Positions 50,255 through 63,664 of a DNA stretch of 64,000 nt are shown here, in pieces. Within the stretch, counting starts at the first letter, position 1, and the number at the start of each line of letters is the position of its first letter. Source of the stretch: Toxonevra muliebris (taxonomy: Eukaryota; Arthropoda; Insecta; Diptera; Pallopteridae); contig OY829328.1 of NCBI GenBank assembly GCA_963691655.1, positions 84,820,400 through 84,884,399 on the forward strand, written 5' to 3'. The notes under the pieces are model-generated. The model worked only from the letters and a program-made list of their open reading frames with translations, was not told the DNA's origin and searched no databases. The position numbers and the translations under genes were made by a program.

Positions 50255-50490
50255 TAGCAAAATGAATTAGAAAGGATAAACATAGTCATTCTTTATTGAG
50301 TTCTAGGCACAGAGAAATAAATGAACTACCTTAATTCTAAATTTATGTATAAAAACTAAAAAATAGTTTTGAAATGGCTATAATAGCAAAATGAATTAGA
50401 AAGGATAAACATAGTCATTCTTTATTGAGTTCTAGGCACAGAGAAATAAAGGAACTACCTTAATTCTAAATTTATGTATAAAAACTAAAA
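50232..50490. repeat. 129-bp tandem duplication
   Basis: Two almost identical adjacent copies begin at 50232 and 50361 (aaatagttttgaaatggcta). I noted one difference (aaatgaactacc against aaaggaactacc). Near identity points to a recent duplication. Confidence 0.9.
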
Positions 50491-53021
50491 AATATCTTGG
50501 GTTTCTTAGTAGAGCAGGTTTTTAGAGCATGAAAGTTAGCGAGAAAAGCATTAATTGTCCCAAACACCATTCAATTCAACTCATTCTATGAAAGGATACG
50601 TTCTTGGACCGTTTATTGGGTACATTAATCGCAGAAAAGCAATCAAATATCCAAATCTAAGTATAAATAATCCTTAAAATATCATAAGTTTCATCTCAAG
50701 GTACTGTAAATTAAATTTAGACGTATGAGATTTCTCACAAGTACACTTTTGCAGAAGAAAGTTATTTGGAATACTAGTCATACTCCTAGCCATAAAGTAA
50801 GTATAAAGCATTCCTAGAACAACTTCACATTTTAAAATTTTTAAGTACAAGAGAATGAAAGTACATTACATTGAAAAAGTATAGACTAGTGCTAGTGTCA
50901 ACTTTTAACATTTATCCCACAAAAAAAATATACTACCAATAATAAAATTGTTTTTCGTTCATTAGTTATAAACTGAATGATTCATAACAGTAATTACTTT
51001 ATCTTTCAAATGGAAAAAAAAAATTTTCTCATTTAAAGCTAACAAAGCAAACTAGACAATAAAAGACAATTTGAACTGAACAATTTATTCACAATTACTT
51101 AATACTATGATGAGCACAGTATGAGTGATTTAATTAATTTGCACATAACAACAATTTATAATACAAAAAAAAAACTGAATTCATCGATACTGTGAATTGT
51201 AATCAAAATTGCCACCAAACAAAAAACTGAATTGCATGATTGAGTATAATTTAATTCGATTATTGCTAGAATTTCGCTATACATAAATTCTTTGTTTCTT
51301 TGTTCAAATTTTTTTCCTTTTTTCTTTCTTAATAAAGAATATAATTTTGATGGAAAAATTACTTAAATAAACAAAATTTGCAAGTAAATAAAATAAAGAA
51401 AGCAAACATCAAAATAAAAAAAAAACAAAAAAATTAAACTTATATTTAAATTGTTATTAAAATCAAATGACTGACTGACTGCCGAGAGTTAATCAAAATT
51501 GCAAATAATAATAATTAAATAAATTTAGTTTTTCACCCAACAATAACCACCATGAACGAAAACGAATGACAGAACAGCAACAAATAATGAAAAGCTCAAT
51601 AGTTCATTTGCCCTAAACAATAATGAAATAAAATAAAAAAAAAAACTAGAAATTGAAATTGTATCTATTAAATAAACAAAACAATGAACTTTTACCACAA
51701 TTTGTAATATTATTTTGTCACCAATTTGAACAAAAAGAAATACGTAAACAAATTTTTGCGATATTTTTTTTTTTTTAAATGTTGCTGGTGCCTATGTGAT
51801 GACATGTTTTTTAAGTATTTATACATATCAATAAGCCGAATCTCTACATTGCCCCGCTGCAAGGTCAACAACGTGCATTGACTCATCTCAACAAAAATAA
51901 CAAAAACAAAAATATATAATTAATTATATATTTAAAATAAATAATGTTGCGTTTCTTGTTATTCTTCTTCTGCTCCTTTATGTCGTTTTTGCATTTAAAC
52001 AAAAGAAATTGATATGAATTTCTCTTTCACTCATAGATGAAAAATTATGTGAATTTAAATTGTCAGATTCTCTGTTCTTTTTTTTATGGATTTAAGTTCA
52101 TATCAATGACACTAATCATATAGCTGCAAAATCAAGTGATTTGAATTGTTAGATTTGATTTTAAAGAAAAATCATTATAAACATTTAGGTATTGATTTTA
52201 AGAGTTCATATGTAGATAGAAAATGAAGTTCATTGAATTGTCACATTTGTTTCTAGGGTAAGTTACCTTTATATTTTATTCAATTTTAAGTTCATCAGTT
52301 ATGGAACCGTAGAATTTATTGGAAGCTCTTTACACAATATGCATATAAAGTCGTATGTGCATTGTAGTAGGTATAGAGAGAAGTCATAGACGAAAAGTGA
52401 TAAAGATTGTATTGTCTGATTTTGTTTTCAGGTAAATTACATGCACATCTTGAATTCATACAAGTTCATCATTGACACAAATCACATAAATGAAAAATTA
52501 AATGAATTTGAATGGATAAATTCCTTCTTTTTTTGATGTAGAATACGCCATTTGGTAAGGTGAGTATATGAAATGGAGAACGAATTTTTATAGATTTTAA
52601 GCTTTTTGATTTATGTTAATTTTGGAGTTGGAGGTTGGAGTGACTGTGTAGAGACACACTCAGGCATGAACGGCCAATTGGGTTACAATATAGTGTGTTT
52701 ATTGATACATTATGCATTTATTTAAGAACTTAAAATACCTTAGTCAGTTTATTTTACTTATTAACGATATATCTAACTTTTTATCATAAAATTTATCAGT
52801 TTCTACTACTGTCTGTACTGTAGAAGTCATGTAGTTGTAATAACTCAAAGCATTATTATTTCTATTATTAGTTCAGCATATGAAAAAACGGAAAACACGA
52901 GACGAGTTCGTCTAAGCAAAGGAATGAAGCCATGCGGTTATTGTAATCCAAGAGCACATAAGACGCCACTGAGAGAGACGATGTCGGGAGACAAGTTTTT
53001 ATTATATGAACGTATAGGGAT
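50491..53021. other. no gene; diverged tandem-like repeats at 52.0-52.6 kb
   Basis: A+T-rich. Between about 52020 and 52560, four diverged segments share strings such as GATGAAAAATTATGTGAATTT, AATTGTCAGATT and TAAGTTCATAT. They look like an old, uneven tandem array. No coding feature. Confidence 0.4.
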
Positions 53022-53600
53022 TAGTGTTGATTCGATACCCACATAGTATCGATTCATTTACTCATTACTTGTATCGAATAAAAGCATCGATGCTACCGAA
53101 AATATCGGACAAAAGTAGCGAATATGTACATGTATCGAATACTCGTTTAAAGAGACAAATTAGTATTTTTTTAAGTGGTTATCAAAGAAAACATTCAGGA
53201 CAGAACAGCCCATTGTGATTCAACATGGTTGAGCCTATAGTTTACACTACTCAACACGAGTTTTTCGCCAATAAATTATGGTTTTGAGATATTTCCACTG
53301 GAAACACGTGAATCATATAGAAATGACGTTAATTTATTTTAGCAAATCGCTAGAAAATTTATAATAGAAGGAAAACTAATCAACAGATTAAAGCATGTTA
53401 AAAATATTTTATTTTAATGAAAAGGTTTCAATAAACATTATGTTCTACATGCATGACCGGAAATATCTTCTAGAACTTCAATACTGTACTGCAATATTGT
53501 CATATATTGAAATATTGCAATATGGACTGAAATATTTTGAATAATTCTGCAGTAGCATTTTGAAATATATTACTGTACCTAAATGAGCATGAATGTACCT
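53022..53600. repeat. diverged relative of the 15042 hAT-type MITE
   Basis: The left end TAGTGTTGATTCGATACCCA is followed by sequence matching the element at 15042 for about 75 bp, and later by CATTTTGAAATATATT shared with it. The right end is missing or rearranged; a separate CATCACTGG end lies at about 53973-53981. The target duplication partner of ATAGGGAT was not found. Confidence 0.6.
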
Positions 53601-53639
53601 GAAATAGTATACTTCATTGTCTCATCGTTTTTATAAGAA

Positions 53640-55353
53640 ATTTAATTTTAATTTCACTGTTATTACTGTTTATAAAAGGATAATGTCTATAAATAGGTTC
53701 AAAGTCATAAGAAGTTAACGTTTTATAAAATTGTTGCTAAATTTAAAAAATCTTCTTATGGCTTTGACCCTCTTTTGACACCAATAAACTTTATTCGATT
53801 TGAAAAGTTATTTTTGCAATATTAGGCAATACTTAATACAAAATATTTCTTTTTGTAATTAAATGTTAAATTTATTTTGCCCAATGAAAAATTGTTCCTA
53901 AAATGTGCCAATTGTACCTAATGTACATTGTAGTTCGAAAAAGTCGGAAAAAGGTACAATTGTACCTACTTTTCATCACTGGTCAATATCACAATCTCGT
54001 TTCCCTTAATCGCATGGCTTAGTGTTTCTTAGGCTGAAATATGTGCCTGACTGATCTTCAGTTTCAGTCTCTCCTTTTAACCTCCCGACAACCAATACAA
54101 TAGTTCCATAAAATGCTACTTACAAATAAATAACGTTGGCTGTTAGAGGGTTAATATAATTAAAAATAAATAAAATACATTTAACATTCCATAAAACAGA
54201 AACCATTAAACACATACAATTTATATGAAATTTTAACAAATTTTATGTACATTTTTTAATAACTGTTAAATTAATCGTGTAATTTATTTTACTGTTAATT
54301 TGCTAACGAACATTTAAATTCCAAAAAAGTTGAGTATAAATTACGAAATAAACTGATGATAATTACAGCTTAAGCTCAAAAAAAAAATTAAAAAGCGTGC
54401 GTGCTGAACATTGCTGACAACATTGTCAAAATTGACAGCAAAATAAAAAAAAACATAAATAAATCAAATTTATTGTGCAAAATTTCTCACACTTATATAG
54501 ATATAAAATTATGCCGGCTGGTCTCTTCCACTCTTCCAGCTCAATCAAGTTATCAAGCTATGCGATCATTTTTTTATGACGTACATACAAAAATGTGATC
54601 GCATTTTTCATTAAATAAATTTAATAAGATTCAAATATAAAATATTATACTTGTAAATATTTGCTGAATGATTTATTACTGTCAAACAGTATAGAAGAAA
54701 GACAAGAAGCGCGACAAAGCGAAAGGGTTAATGAAAAAATTAAAGAAAATGAATTTGTTTGTGTCAAAGTCGAATTTTGCAAATATTATTATTTATCTAT
54801 GTAATTAATTAAGTAACGGAAAAATAAATTCAAATGTGTCAAAATTCAAATTATAATTGATTGAATAAGAAATTTAAATATTATGTTATTTTTTTATTTG
54901 TACTTAATAAAGTGGAATTTTCTTCTTTTTTTTTGGAAATTAACGATAATGAAGTGATCAAATAGTTTTATATTTTGTAGACTACAATAAAAAGTTGAAT
55001 GTTATAAATTATTATTTAATTGAAGTTCGAATTTTTGGTAGAGAAAGATGCAAATATAAGAATAGAAGTTTATTGTTTCGCGATTATCTTGAGTCTAGTT
55101 CAAAAGTGAGTGTCTATAAATGTAAAAAAAAAAAAATTAGAGAATATGCCTTTATTGCATTCTATCTTTCACTTGTATACAGCTTTATCTTCTTCCTCAC
55201 GATTTTATGTATTATTTGTCGCTTTGATTATGTTTGGACTCTGAATTTAGAAACAGAGAGTAAGAGGTAAATGAACATCTGATTTGTGGAAGGGTGAGTC
55301 CGTTAAGAAGCAAGAATTTCAAGCGAATGGGACATAGTGATATGACCCGCCAT
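53640..55353. other. no gene seen
   Basis: A+T-rich. It includes an isolated hAT-like right end (GTACCTACTTTTCATCACTG, reversed it reads CAGTGATG) at about 53962-53981. Frames at 54401-54598 and 54995-55270 look like chance. Confidence 0.45.
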
Positions 55354-56355
55354 CAGTGTTGCCAGAACGATGATGTTATCGTAATTTTTACGATTTTTTG
55401 GCCCAATGACGATTTGACTTTGATTTTTGTTGAAAAATTACGATTTTCTCTTGTTCTAGAGAACAGCAGACAACTACAAAGATAATGCTCCGTAGTATCG
55501 TTGTCCTCAAGATACTACTACTGCCAGCTTTCCTCTTTAGAAACTGGAACACCTCTTAAAGGAATAAAGACTAGGTATATCTGTGTTGAACTTGATTTCC
55601 AGTGATATCGTACAATTTTGATTATGCTTTCCATGCATAAATATTTTAAGACCAGAGCATCATAAACCGCATAACATATATAAACTTGTAAACATTTATA
55701 TGAAATTTGACAGTGTGTTTCGCGGTTTACAAGGCTTTTGCACGCTTTGATGAAGACTCTTATAGTGTTACAAAATATCAAAAAGTCTGTTTTCAGAATT
55801 TGTAAATAATTGCGCTTCTTTTAATAATGAGTTGTGTAATCGAACTAAAAAGCGATTTGATTTTAATATTGCTGCATTGAAGGAATTTAGTTTTCTTTAG
55901 CCAGGAAAACTAATTTAAAAAAAAGTCTATTCATTACAAAGTTAAATGTTACATTTTAAAAATTTAGGAGACGAAAACTACTTTCAGCAAACTAAATATT
56001 GACTTTAGGGAGCTACGATATGTAGATTTTGAGACAATTTTTGATAAGGTGAACGTAATTGCAGCTGAAGAAAGCTGTGGAAAGCTATTTCCAACATAAA
56101 ACGTGGTGCTTCATCAAAAGAATTTCCATTGTCAAATGTTGCTTTAAAATTCATGTATTTACCCAATTCGTCCACAAATGTTGAAAGAATATTTGAACAA
56201 TAAGACTCTTGAAGGGATATTATAATATAAATGAATGCAAACATATTTAAAGTAAACAGATTTGAGTTTTTCTCTCATGACGATTTTTTTTGTGAAAATG
56301 ACAATGTTTTCTTACAATTTTGACGATTTTTGAAGTGAAGTTTCTGGCAACACTG
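55354..56355 (+). mobile_element. hAT element with exact 8-bp target duplication
   Basis: 1002 bp flanked by CCCGCCAT at 55346-55353 and 56356-56363. The ends are CAGTGTTGCCAGAA and its complement. Many ACGATTTT motifs sit just inside both ends, as hAT subterminal repeats do. Plus-strand transposase remnants are readable: FVNNCASFNNELCNRTKKRF with NIAALKEFSFL (about 55797-55900), and YLPNSSTNVERIFEQ (about 56155-56201), the core of the hAT dimerisation domain. Stops and shifts break everything between. Internally deleted and inactive. Confidence 0.9.
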
Positions 56356-56363
56356 CCCGCCAT

Positions 56364-58541
56364 ATAAAATGTATACTTGAACGAGCTAATTTAAAAGTTT
56401 GATAGCCTCTCTGAATATCGACGGCCTGGATTGAAATTTTTTTATCTTTCAAAAGAGCGGGTCATAGTGGTAACACTTGCTATTTTATTTTGCTACAAAT
56501 TAAATTAAGTATTTGACAACCACGAACTTTGTGTGTTTGAAATTGAATATAAAAGTTGTTGACTGACAATGAGGCGACTGCCTTGAAAGTTTCCACTTAA
56601 AAATTTTGCAACATACTCAAGTGAATAAGTACAAAAAAAAAACAAATTCTATGCAAAACACAAGAATTACTACAGAATTTTGTTGCTTTCAAAGTCAAAG
56701 TCATTGACAAAGCTGATGATGGTGATGTTGTTGCATGTGAAAGGCGCTCGCATCGCATCCTTGCCAGTGACCATGAAAGGCGACATAGCGTCTCTATTAA
56801 AAATATACAATAATTTATGATTTTAGTGAAAGATACAAAAAGCAAAAACAAAAAAAAAAACATGAAGTGATTTATTTTTAAGGTTAAGAAAGAAAGAAAG
56901 AAAATCTACAAAATCCACAAAAGAAAAAAGAAAAAAAATCCAAGCTTTTCGCATACACACTCATGTTGATAAAAAAAAATTCAAAATAAATACGATTATC
57001 CGTTTGAAAGACATCAATATTAAATTGCAAGCAAATAAATAACAACAACAGCAGCCAAAACAAAAACAAAATGTCCTTGGGTAAATATACACACTTTTAT
57101 AAATACTCGCTCACATTCCTAAACGCATTTAAAGCACATATACATAAACACTTAGCAAAGGCCTTCGTCTTCATCAGGTTTGTTTTTTTTTTTTTATTTT
57201 TCATTTCCAACTGCTACTGTTTTATGCTGGTGTTTTTACTCTTACTTACTTACACTTTTAGAAGCAATCAACGCTGCGACAAGTGCGGGTCAAAAATTTG
57301 TTCAAATCACGAAGAAACTTAGAGGCGCTTTCATATATCCAACAAAATCGAATCAACAAAAAATTAGCAACAAAACATGCAGGAACCTTGAAAGTCTTAG
57401 GTCCTCTTGAAATGTTTTGCCTCCTTCGCCTTCATTTCAATACAGGAGGCGAGTATTGGTGGCAGGCAACAACAGCAGCAGGAAATATTTATTTTCCGCT
57501 TGAATGTCAATAATTGCTGTTAGACGAGGCATAGAGAGAGAGAGAGGGAGAGAGTATATGAAATTTTGTTGCTGCAATTATATTGATTAAATATAATGAA
57601 GTGTGTGGGCGAAATTAGACATGATGTTTTTTTTTTTTTTTCATTTTATGGATATTGTAAAAATAAACTAAAATTATATTTTTATTATTAGATATGAATT
57701 TTAAATGCAGTAATATTGATTAATATTTTACGGCTGTGTGTGAAATTATATAAATTTATTCAACCTGAATAACAAACGGAATAATGTCGTCATGATGGTT
57801 CTACAATTGAATGCAACTAATTTCATTCAACTGTCACGAGATTTTATTTAGCCAGGAAACAAACAAAACAAATACAAAAAATATTAGCAAAAAAATTCAA
57901 TTATTATTCATTATACGCCTAGAGAGGGACTTGTTTAAAATTTCCGCAATGTAAATGCAATAAAGTATATGCAATAATATTCTAAAGGGGGAGAAATTAA
58001 AAAATAGAAAACAGATTGAAATATAAAATTCAATTGCCTCAATTACACTAGTGGCAATTTGGAAAATTAATAAATAAATAAATGCAACAACAATCAAACA
58101 AAATCACTTTTAATTCAAAATGGCTAACAAATGCATACACAGTCAAGAAGCTTTTACTTTGCTGATCATTTGAAGTTTTTGGTCACTTTGGAAGCACTTT
58201 GAATTTGTCATATAAGAGTAAATGAAATTATACATTCTCGTTTTTCTGTGGTGAAATATAGCGCACCTTCAATTTGCTATGCATTTAAAGTAATGTTTTT
58301 GGCAGCAGATTGTTAGCAGTTTGAGTTTGTTATATACGAGTGAATGAAATTTAATTCAGTTTCTTTTTTTGGTATACTTTAGTGTAAGAAAAAGCAGCAC
58401 AAAAATGGAAGCTATCAGTGTTAAGTGAATTTATTTAAATTAATTATTTTCTGAGTTATATATTTATTTATTTAGTATTTCTGCATTTTATTTATATTAA
58501 TATTTGAACAGCAAAATAAGGTTTGATGCTTTTAAGTTAGA
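56364..58541. other. no gene seen
   Basis: A+T-rich. It includes a GA run (about 57531-57555) and a T-tract (57627-57641). Plus-strand frames around 57071-57513 do not resemble known proteins and overlap in different frames. Confidence 0.45.
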
Positions 58542-59602
58542 AAGGGTCCTCATCTAAGCGCGAAAATGCCTCGAAAACGCGTAAACCTCGAAAGTTTGCA
58601 AAGTCTTGAAAATTAACTGTCAAATTTTGGATGGAAAATAGTTTACGCGCACCTCGAAAGTTTTCACGGATGTTTCAGTGTTGCCATATTTGATATTAAA
58701 TGGTTAAAGAGCATTAATTTGGCTAGCGCATCATACATATTGCAAACTCAATTCTGTTAGTTGAAGCGCAATATTTTCATCACCCCTTAGACACATTCTC
58801 CTACTTGTTTGTTTTTTCTCTTTTATTTATATTTCGTATTTATTTTACAAATCTTTTATCTTGGACTAATAATAATTGTCGATATATATCAAGAATACTT
58901 TTGGGAGAACAGATAAACGTCCGCTAATTTCATAATGTTACTAACGTTCATTTTGGTTTTATTATATTTTAGAAATATATGTTACATTAGAATTTTGCAT
59001 TTTTTATTAAAGAGCTCTGAAATGTTCAGCAAATCATAGACCAAAATGAACGTTAGGTAGTGTAGGAACCTATAAAATTGTAAGAGCGAATCTACAATTC
59101 ACTTAGCATTTTTTGTCAGCATCTTATTATCATTCAGCGGTTAATTATCGATATCAAGAATATGTTAAGAAGTGTAAACAAACGTTCGCTTATTTCGTAA
59201 TGACATTAATGCTCATTTTGGTCGAGGGTTAATATTAAATTATTATTGGAAATTTATATATTTTTTTTAATTTGCCATATTAATTACATGAATTCTTAAA
59301 AAAATATGTAAATAAAACATTACAAACATGCTTAAGACATTCTCCCTTTATCTTCAGTTCAAAGTATTAAATATATGACATAAATATATATTTTCATTAA
59401 ATACAATTCTCACTTTTTTCCATTGCCTTTAAAATAACAAACCTGTTCGCAAAATACTGCAATGGAACCCTAATCACAACTGTCAAACCGCTGATTTGCA
59501 CTCTGGTTTTCTTGTTGGTGAAATGGTGCCTTCATGTAAACTAGCGCGAAAACTCAAAAGTTTTGTAGTTTTTCCAGTTTTCGAGTTTAAATGGGTACCC
59601 TT
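58542..59602. mobile_element. 1.06-kb unit with diverged 25-bp inverted ends
   Basis: The ends AAGGGTCCTCATCTAAGCGC (left) and, reversed, AAGGGTACCCATTTAAACTC (right) continue into CGAAAA and match at about 20 of 25 bases. TTAGA occurs beside both ends, offset by 2 bp. Inside, a perfect 17-bp inverted pair (CTAACGTTCATTTTGGT at 58941-58957; complement 59040-59056) and a diverged third copy near 59208-59222 form a direct/inverted repeat set. No transposase was read. Probably an old DNA transposon remnant. Confidence 0.4.
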
Positions 59603-60839
59603 AGAGTAATTTTTTCTCTATTTGACTGCGTAAAAAAGCAAGCGATCGCAAAATTTTTTTGTCATTTGATTTTAAGAGGTACTCAGCAAATATAGAACTC
59701 ACACAAAACATTGCAAGATATATCAATTACTTTTTGTGCGCTTATTTTGAAAGCAGAAAAAATGCGCTCGGGCATAGCATATATCGTATGAAAAGGAAGA
59801 AATATTTATTTAATTATTTTGCTAATAATCACCCGTCAAGATTTACCCAAAAGAAAGGAGTATCGGTTTCAACAGCGTTTTCGTATAAAAAAAATAATTA
59901 TTTATATATTTGGCCAATTTACAAGCTGTCATATACTGTCGTATAATTTTATATAAAAACTTGGAGAGTTTATGACAAATGAGAGGATATGACATCAAAT
60001 AAGACTACTTGTGAATTGACCAATCATTTTAATTATAATTGAAAAAAAAAATACCTTCTGAAAGAATCTTCACACTTAAGTGAATTAAAACTTCTTCTCC
60101 TAGGCTTCAACTACAGAGCGCGTGTAAATATATCCGGAAGCGCATCTCAATGCCATTGGGTATGAATCTATATGCACAGCCATACACACACATGTACATA
60201 CATTTAAATACATGCATGTGCCCGTATGTCATCAACCACCCATGGTGTTGATTGTAGTTAAACGAGTTGATATGCCTGCAAGCAAGTATTTATGTATGTA
60301 TGTGTGTGTAGGTGGGTGTGTAATCAATATATTTTGATGATTACAAGCACGCGTTTGTGTTTTATTTCGTTTTCATTTTTTTTTTCATTTTCTATGCAAA
60401 TTATGTAAATATTTAAAAACCTACAAAAAAATTAAATCAATATTAAGTTAGAGTTAAAATTTAGAAATTCATACATTTTGATTTTATTCATTTATTTGTT
60501 TGTTTTTTTTTTGTAGCAATTAAATACTGAATTATTTTCAAGGTAAAACTAAAGTTTAAGTTAAGCACGTGTGTATTTTAAAATCGTTATTTATGTGTAT
60601 GTATTTGTGCGTGTATTCGTATGTATTTGATGATTTGTATTACAAAGAATGTGTCATCCATAAACTTTTCAATTTTTTAATTTTCTTTTATTATTCCAAG
60701 CAGTGAACAAATCAAAATTTATGCTTAAATACTAGACATACAATAAGAATGACTAGCATGAAAATTGGGTAAAAGCTCTAAGCTCCCAAAAGAAGCAGAA
60801 GTAGTCTAAAAAAAAAATACCTTACACTTAACTACCAAA
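59603..60839. other. no clear gene; TATG/TGTG microsatellite
   Basis: The sequence has a TATG/TGTG-rich stretch at about 60285-60325. A 95-codon plus-strand frame at 59659-59946 (Tyr/Phe/Lys-rich) shows no recognisable family and is of a length expected by chance. Confidence 0.45.
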
Positions 60840-61735
60840 AAAAAAAGAAGACCTCTCTCTGGCCAGCCAGTCATTGAAAAAGCAGATAAAATTAAAAAGC
60901 TATCAGGATATAGCGGAGGCAATAAACATCAACCTCATGACAGTTTGGAATCATTTAAAAAAGGCTGGCTATTCAAAGAACCTAGGATGTTTGGGTGCCA
61001 CATGGATAAACAAAAAGAAATTGATTAACCGAATTGCCGTCAGTGAAACGCTGCTGAAACGCAACGAAATCGAGTTTTGAAATAAATCATTACGGACAGT
61101 GAAAAATGAATTAAATACGAGAATATTAAACGAAAAAGATCATGGTCAAAGGCTGGTGACCCTCCACAAACGACTTCAAAGCCTGGATTGACGGCAAATA
61201 AGGTTATGTTGAGTGTTTGGTGGAATTGGAAGGGAATTGCCCATTATGAGCTGCTACAACCTGGCCAAACAGTAAATTCTGATCTTTACTGCTCACAACT
61301 CGACCGTTTCAATGAAGTAATCAAGAAAGAGTGACAAGAATTGGCCAACAGTAAAGGTGTTGTGTTCCACCATGATAATGCCAGGCTACACACATCTTTG
61401 ATGGCCCGCCAAAAATTAACTGCGCTTGGCTGGGAAGTTTTGATGAACCCACCGTATAGTCCGAACATTACACCGTCTGACTACTGTTTGTTTTGGTCTC
61501 TGAAAAACTCTCTTGATAGAAAAAAATTGGTCTACAAAAGAGCCGCCGAAAATCACTTGACCAAGTTTTTTGCCGGTAAACCACAGAAGTTTTACACTGT
61601 TGCGATGGAATTATGAAGCTAAAAGAAAAATGGCAAAAGATTATGGATAATAATGGCCAATACCAACTTAATCAAAAAGTTCTCGGAATAACCACCGTGT
61701 GGCGCTCCCATCGTTCTGATTTGAGTTCTGTTTTT
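60840..61735 (+). mobile_element. inactive mariner (mellifera-like, DD34D)
   Basis: 5'-truncated. A helix-turn-helix region (YQDIAEAININLMTVWNHLK, 60874-61080) and LKRNEIEF precede a stop where the first catalytic block should be. Then come HYELLQPGQTVNSDLYCSQL and, in the frame at 61341-61616, GVVFHHDNARLHTSLMARQK with YSPNITPSDYCLFWSL. The second Asp and the last Asp are 34 residues apart. Wording such as PGQTVNSDLYC...LDR and ALGWEVLM is typical of the mellifera group. Terminal repeats were not identified. Confidence 0.85.
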
Positions 61736-61741
61736 TTTTTG

Positions 61742-62500
61742 TTAAGTTGGTACATCTGTTTCTGATATTCCCTCTAAATCTTAGAGTCATAGCTTGACAT
61801 TTGCAAAAGTTACGTAGCCAAGAGTACATCTATCTCTGTGTGTGTTGGCGATTTTTTACAATTTTATTAAATTGCATAGCATTAAATTTTGCGTAAAAAA
61901 GGGATTTAATGGTGCGCGAACGTTGGAAATGTAAAAGTGTTTTGACAACGATTCTCTACAGAAAACGGTCGTTTACCAGTAGCACGAGCGGTTCAAAAGT
62001 GGTCGTGAGTCAATCTAAGATGATGAACGCAGTGGCAGATCATCGGCATCGAAAACCGACGAAAACATTGATAAAGTAAAAGTAGTTTTGGTCAATAACC
62101 GCAAATTAACCATCAGAGAGATAGCGGAGGACTTGAACATTGCCTATGGATCCGTCCAAGATATTTTGGTTAATGATTTGGGTTTCCGTCATGTAGCAGC
62201 AAAGTTGGTGCCAAAAGACCTTAATTTCATGCAAAAAAGAGACCGTGTTGACGTCGCAAAAGACATGATTTGCGAGGCTGAATGCGATCCCACATTCATC
62301 AAAAGGATCATTACTGGAGACGAGACGTGGGTTTATGAGTACGACATGCAATTCAGACATCAGGCAAGTTAATTTTACGCCATGATAACGCACCGTCGCA
62401 CAGTGCCATTATTATTAGTAATTTTTTGGGTTTTAATAAAAAAGGTTTTTTTGTTCAAACATTGACAAAAAAAACCGAAAATAATTTTTATATGACCCAA
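61742..62500 (+). mobile_element. second inactive mariner, internally deleted
   Basis: The coding remnant begins around 61905 and is in frame from 62088: KLTIREIAEDLNIAYGSVQ, AAKLVPKDLNFMQKRDRVD and the first catalytic block RIITGDETWVYEYDMQFRH. The sequence then jumps to LRHDNAPSHSAIIISNF, the second catalytic block, so the middle of the transposase is deleted. The third block is missing. It abuts the preceding mariner. The subfamily differs from it but was not assigned. Confidence 0.85.
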
Positions 62501-63664
62501 TATCATGCTCCTATTGAAGTTATTGTGTGAATAAATGGACATAATTAGCTCGCGGCTTTGCTTTTCATTTAATGATTGTAAATATCGACGTTAGCTCTAC
62601 AAAACCTTTATAAACTTGTGTAGGGTACAAAAAACAAAAAAAAAAAAAAAATCACAAAATCTAATTAAAAATTCCTAATGAGCTATAGCAGACAGCGTTG
62701 CCGATAAATTTGTGCGCTTATTTGTTTATTACTTTGTTTTTGTTTACCTTACTTAGCATTGTAGATTTAGATATGGGTAAACATAAACTCGTAGAGAAAC
62801 AGACAATCATACATAAATATATATAAATACTGCCACGTGTCAAACCATTTGGAGCTTATACATATTTATTTGTTTTTATTAAAAAATATGCATATATGTT
62901 TATATTAAAAAGTGGAATTCCAAAGATTTCAATCAGAGGCACTCAGGCGTATGAGTGATTATGGGATAAATGATTAAGATATGTATATATATGAGAATAA
63001 ATAACAATATTTATTTAGGTAACAATCAAAAATGATATGAAATAATTGAAATAACACCATATGATAATGAATTAAAAGTTTTATAGCACTCGAATTGAAT
63101 TTCAGACTAGCGCTAGTCATAGTTATTTCGCCAACTTCAGCTTCAAATATATATAATTTTTTTTTGTACGAAATTACATGCTTGAATTAACATTATTCTT
63201 ATCAAATCTTTAGCTTTATAACTTGCAGTTTTGGTGGCGCATTCCTCGCATTATTTTAATTATGTATCACTCATACGCTATGTTGTCTTTTGTTTAAATT
63301 CCGCATCACTCATACGACACGTGGAAGAAAGTTACTAAAGAAAATTAATTTTGTAGAATTGTATTTCAAAATTCTCTATGCACAAAGCATTCTTTGTTTT
63401 AAAACAAAGTAAAAATATATATTTTTTTTTGTAATTTAATTTCTAAAAATCTTGACCTGCACTTCAACGCTGCACATGTATACAATTAAAAATATAAATG
63501 AAATAAATGAAATATATTTAAATTTAATATTAAATTAAAAATGACAGGCATTTTATTTTAAATAAATAAATAATTCAAGCAATTCTTTACGTACTTTACA
63601 TTACAGAATTTAATTTAAATTTTTTCTGCTGGTGTTTTTTACATGTAAATGTCAAGCGTAAGAC
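62501..63664. other. no gene seen
   Basis: A+T-rich spacer with an A-tract near 62637-62652. Nothing recognised. Confidence 0.5.

Noticed and set aside
58677..58694. Isolated CAGTGTTGCCATATTT as a hAT end
   Set aside because: No matching inverted partner or 8-bp duplication was found nearby.
59659..59946. 95-codon plus-strand frame
   Set aside because: Length and Tyr/Phe/Lys-rich composition are within chance expectation for this base composition; no family recognised.
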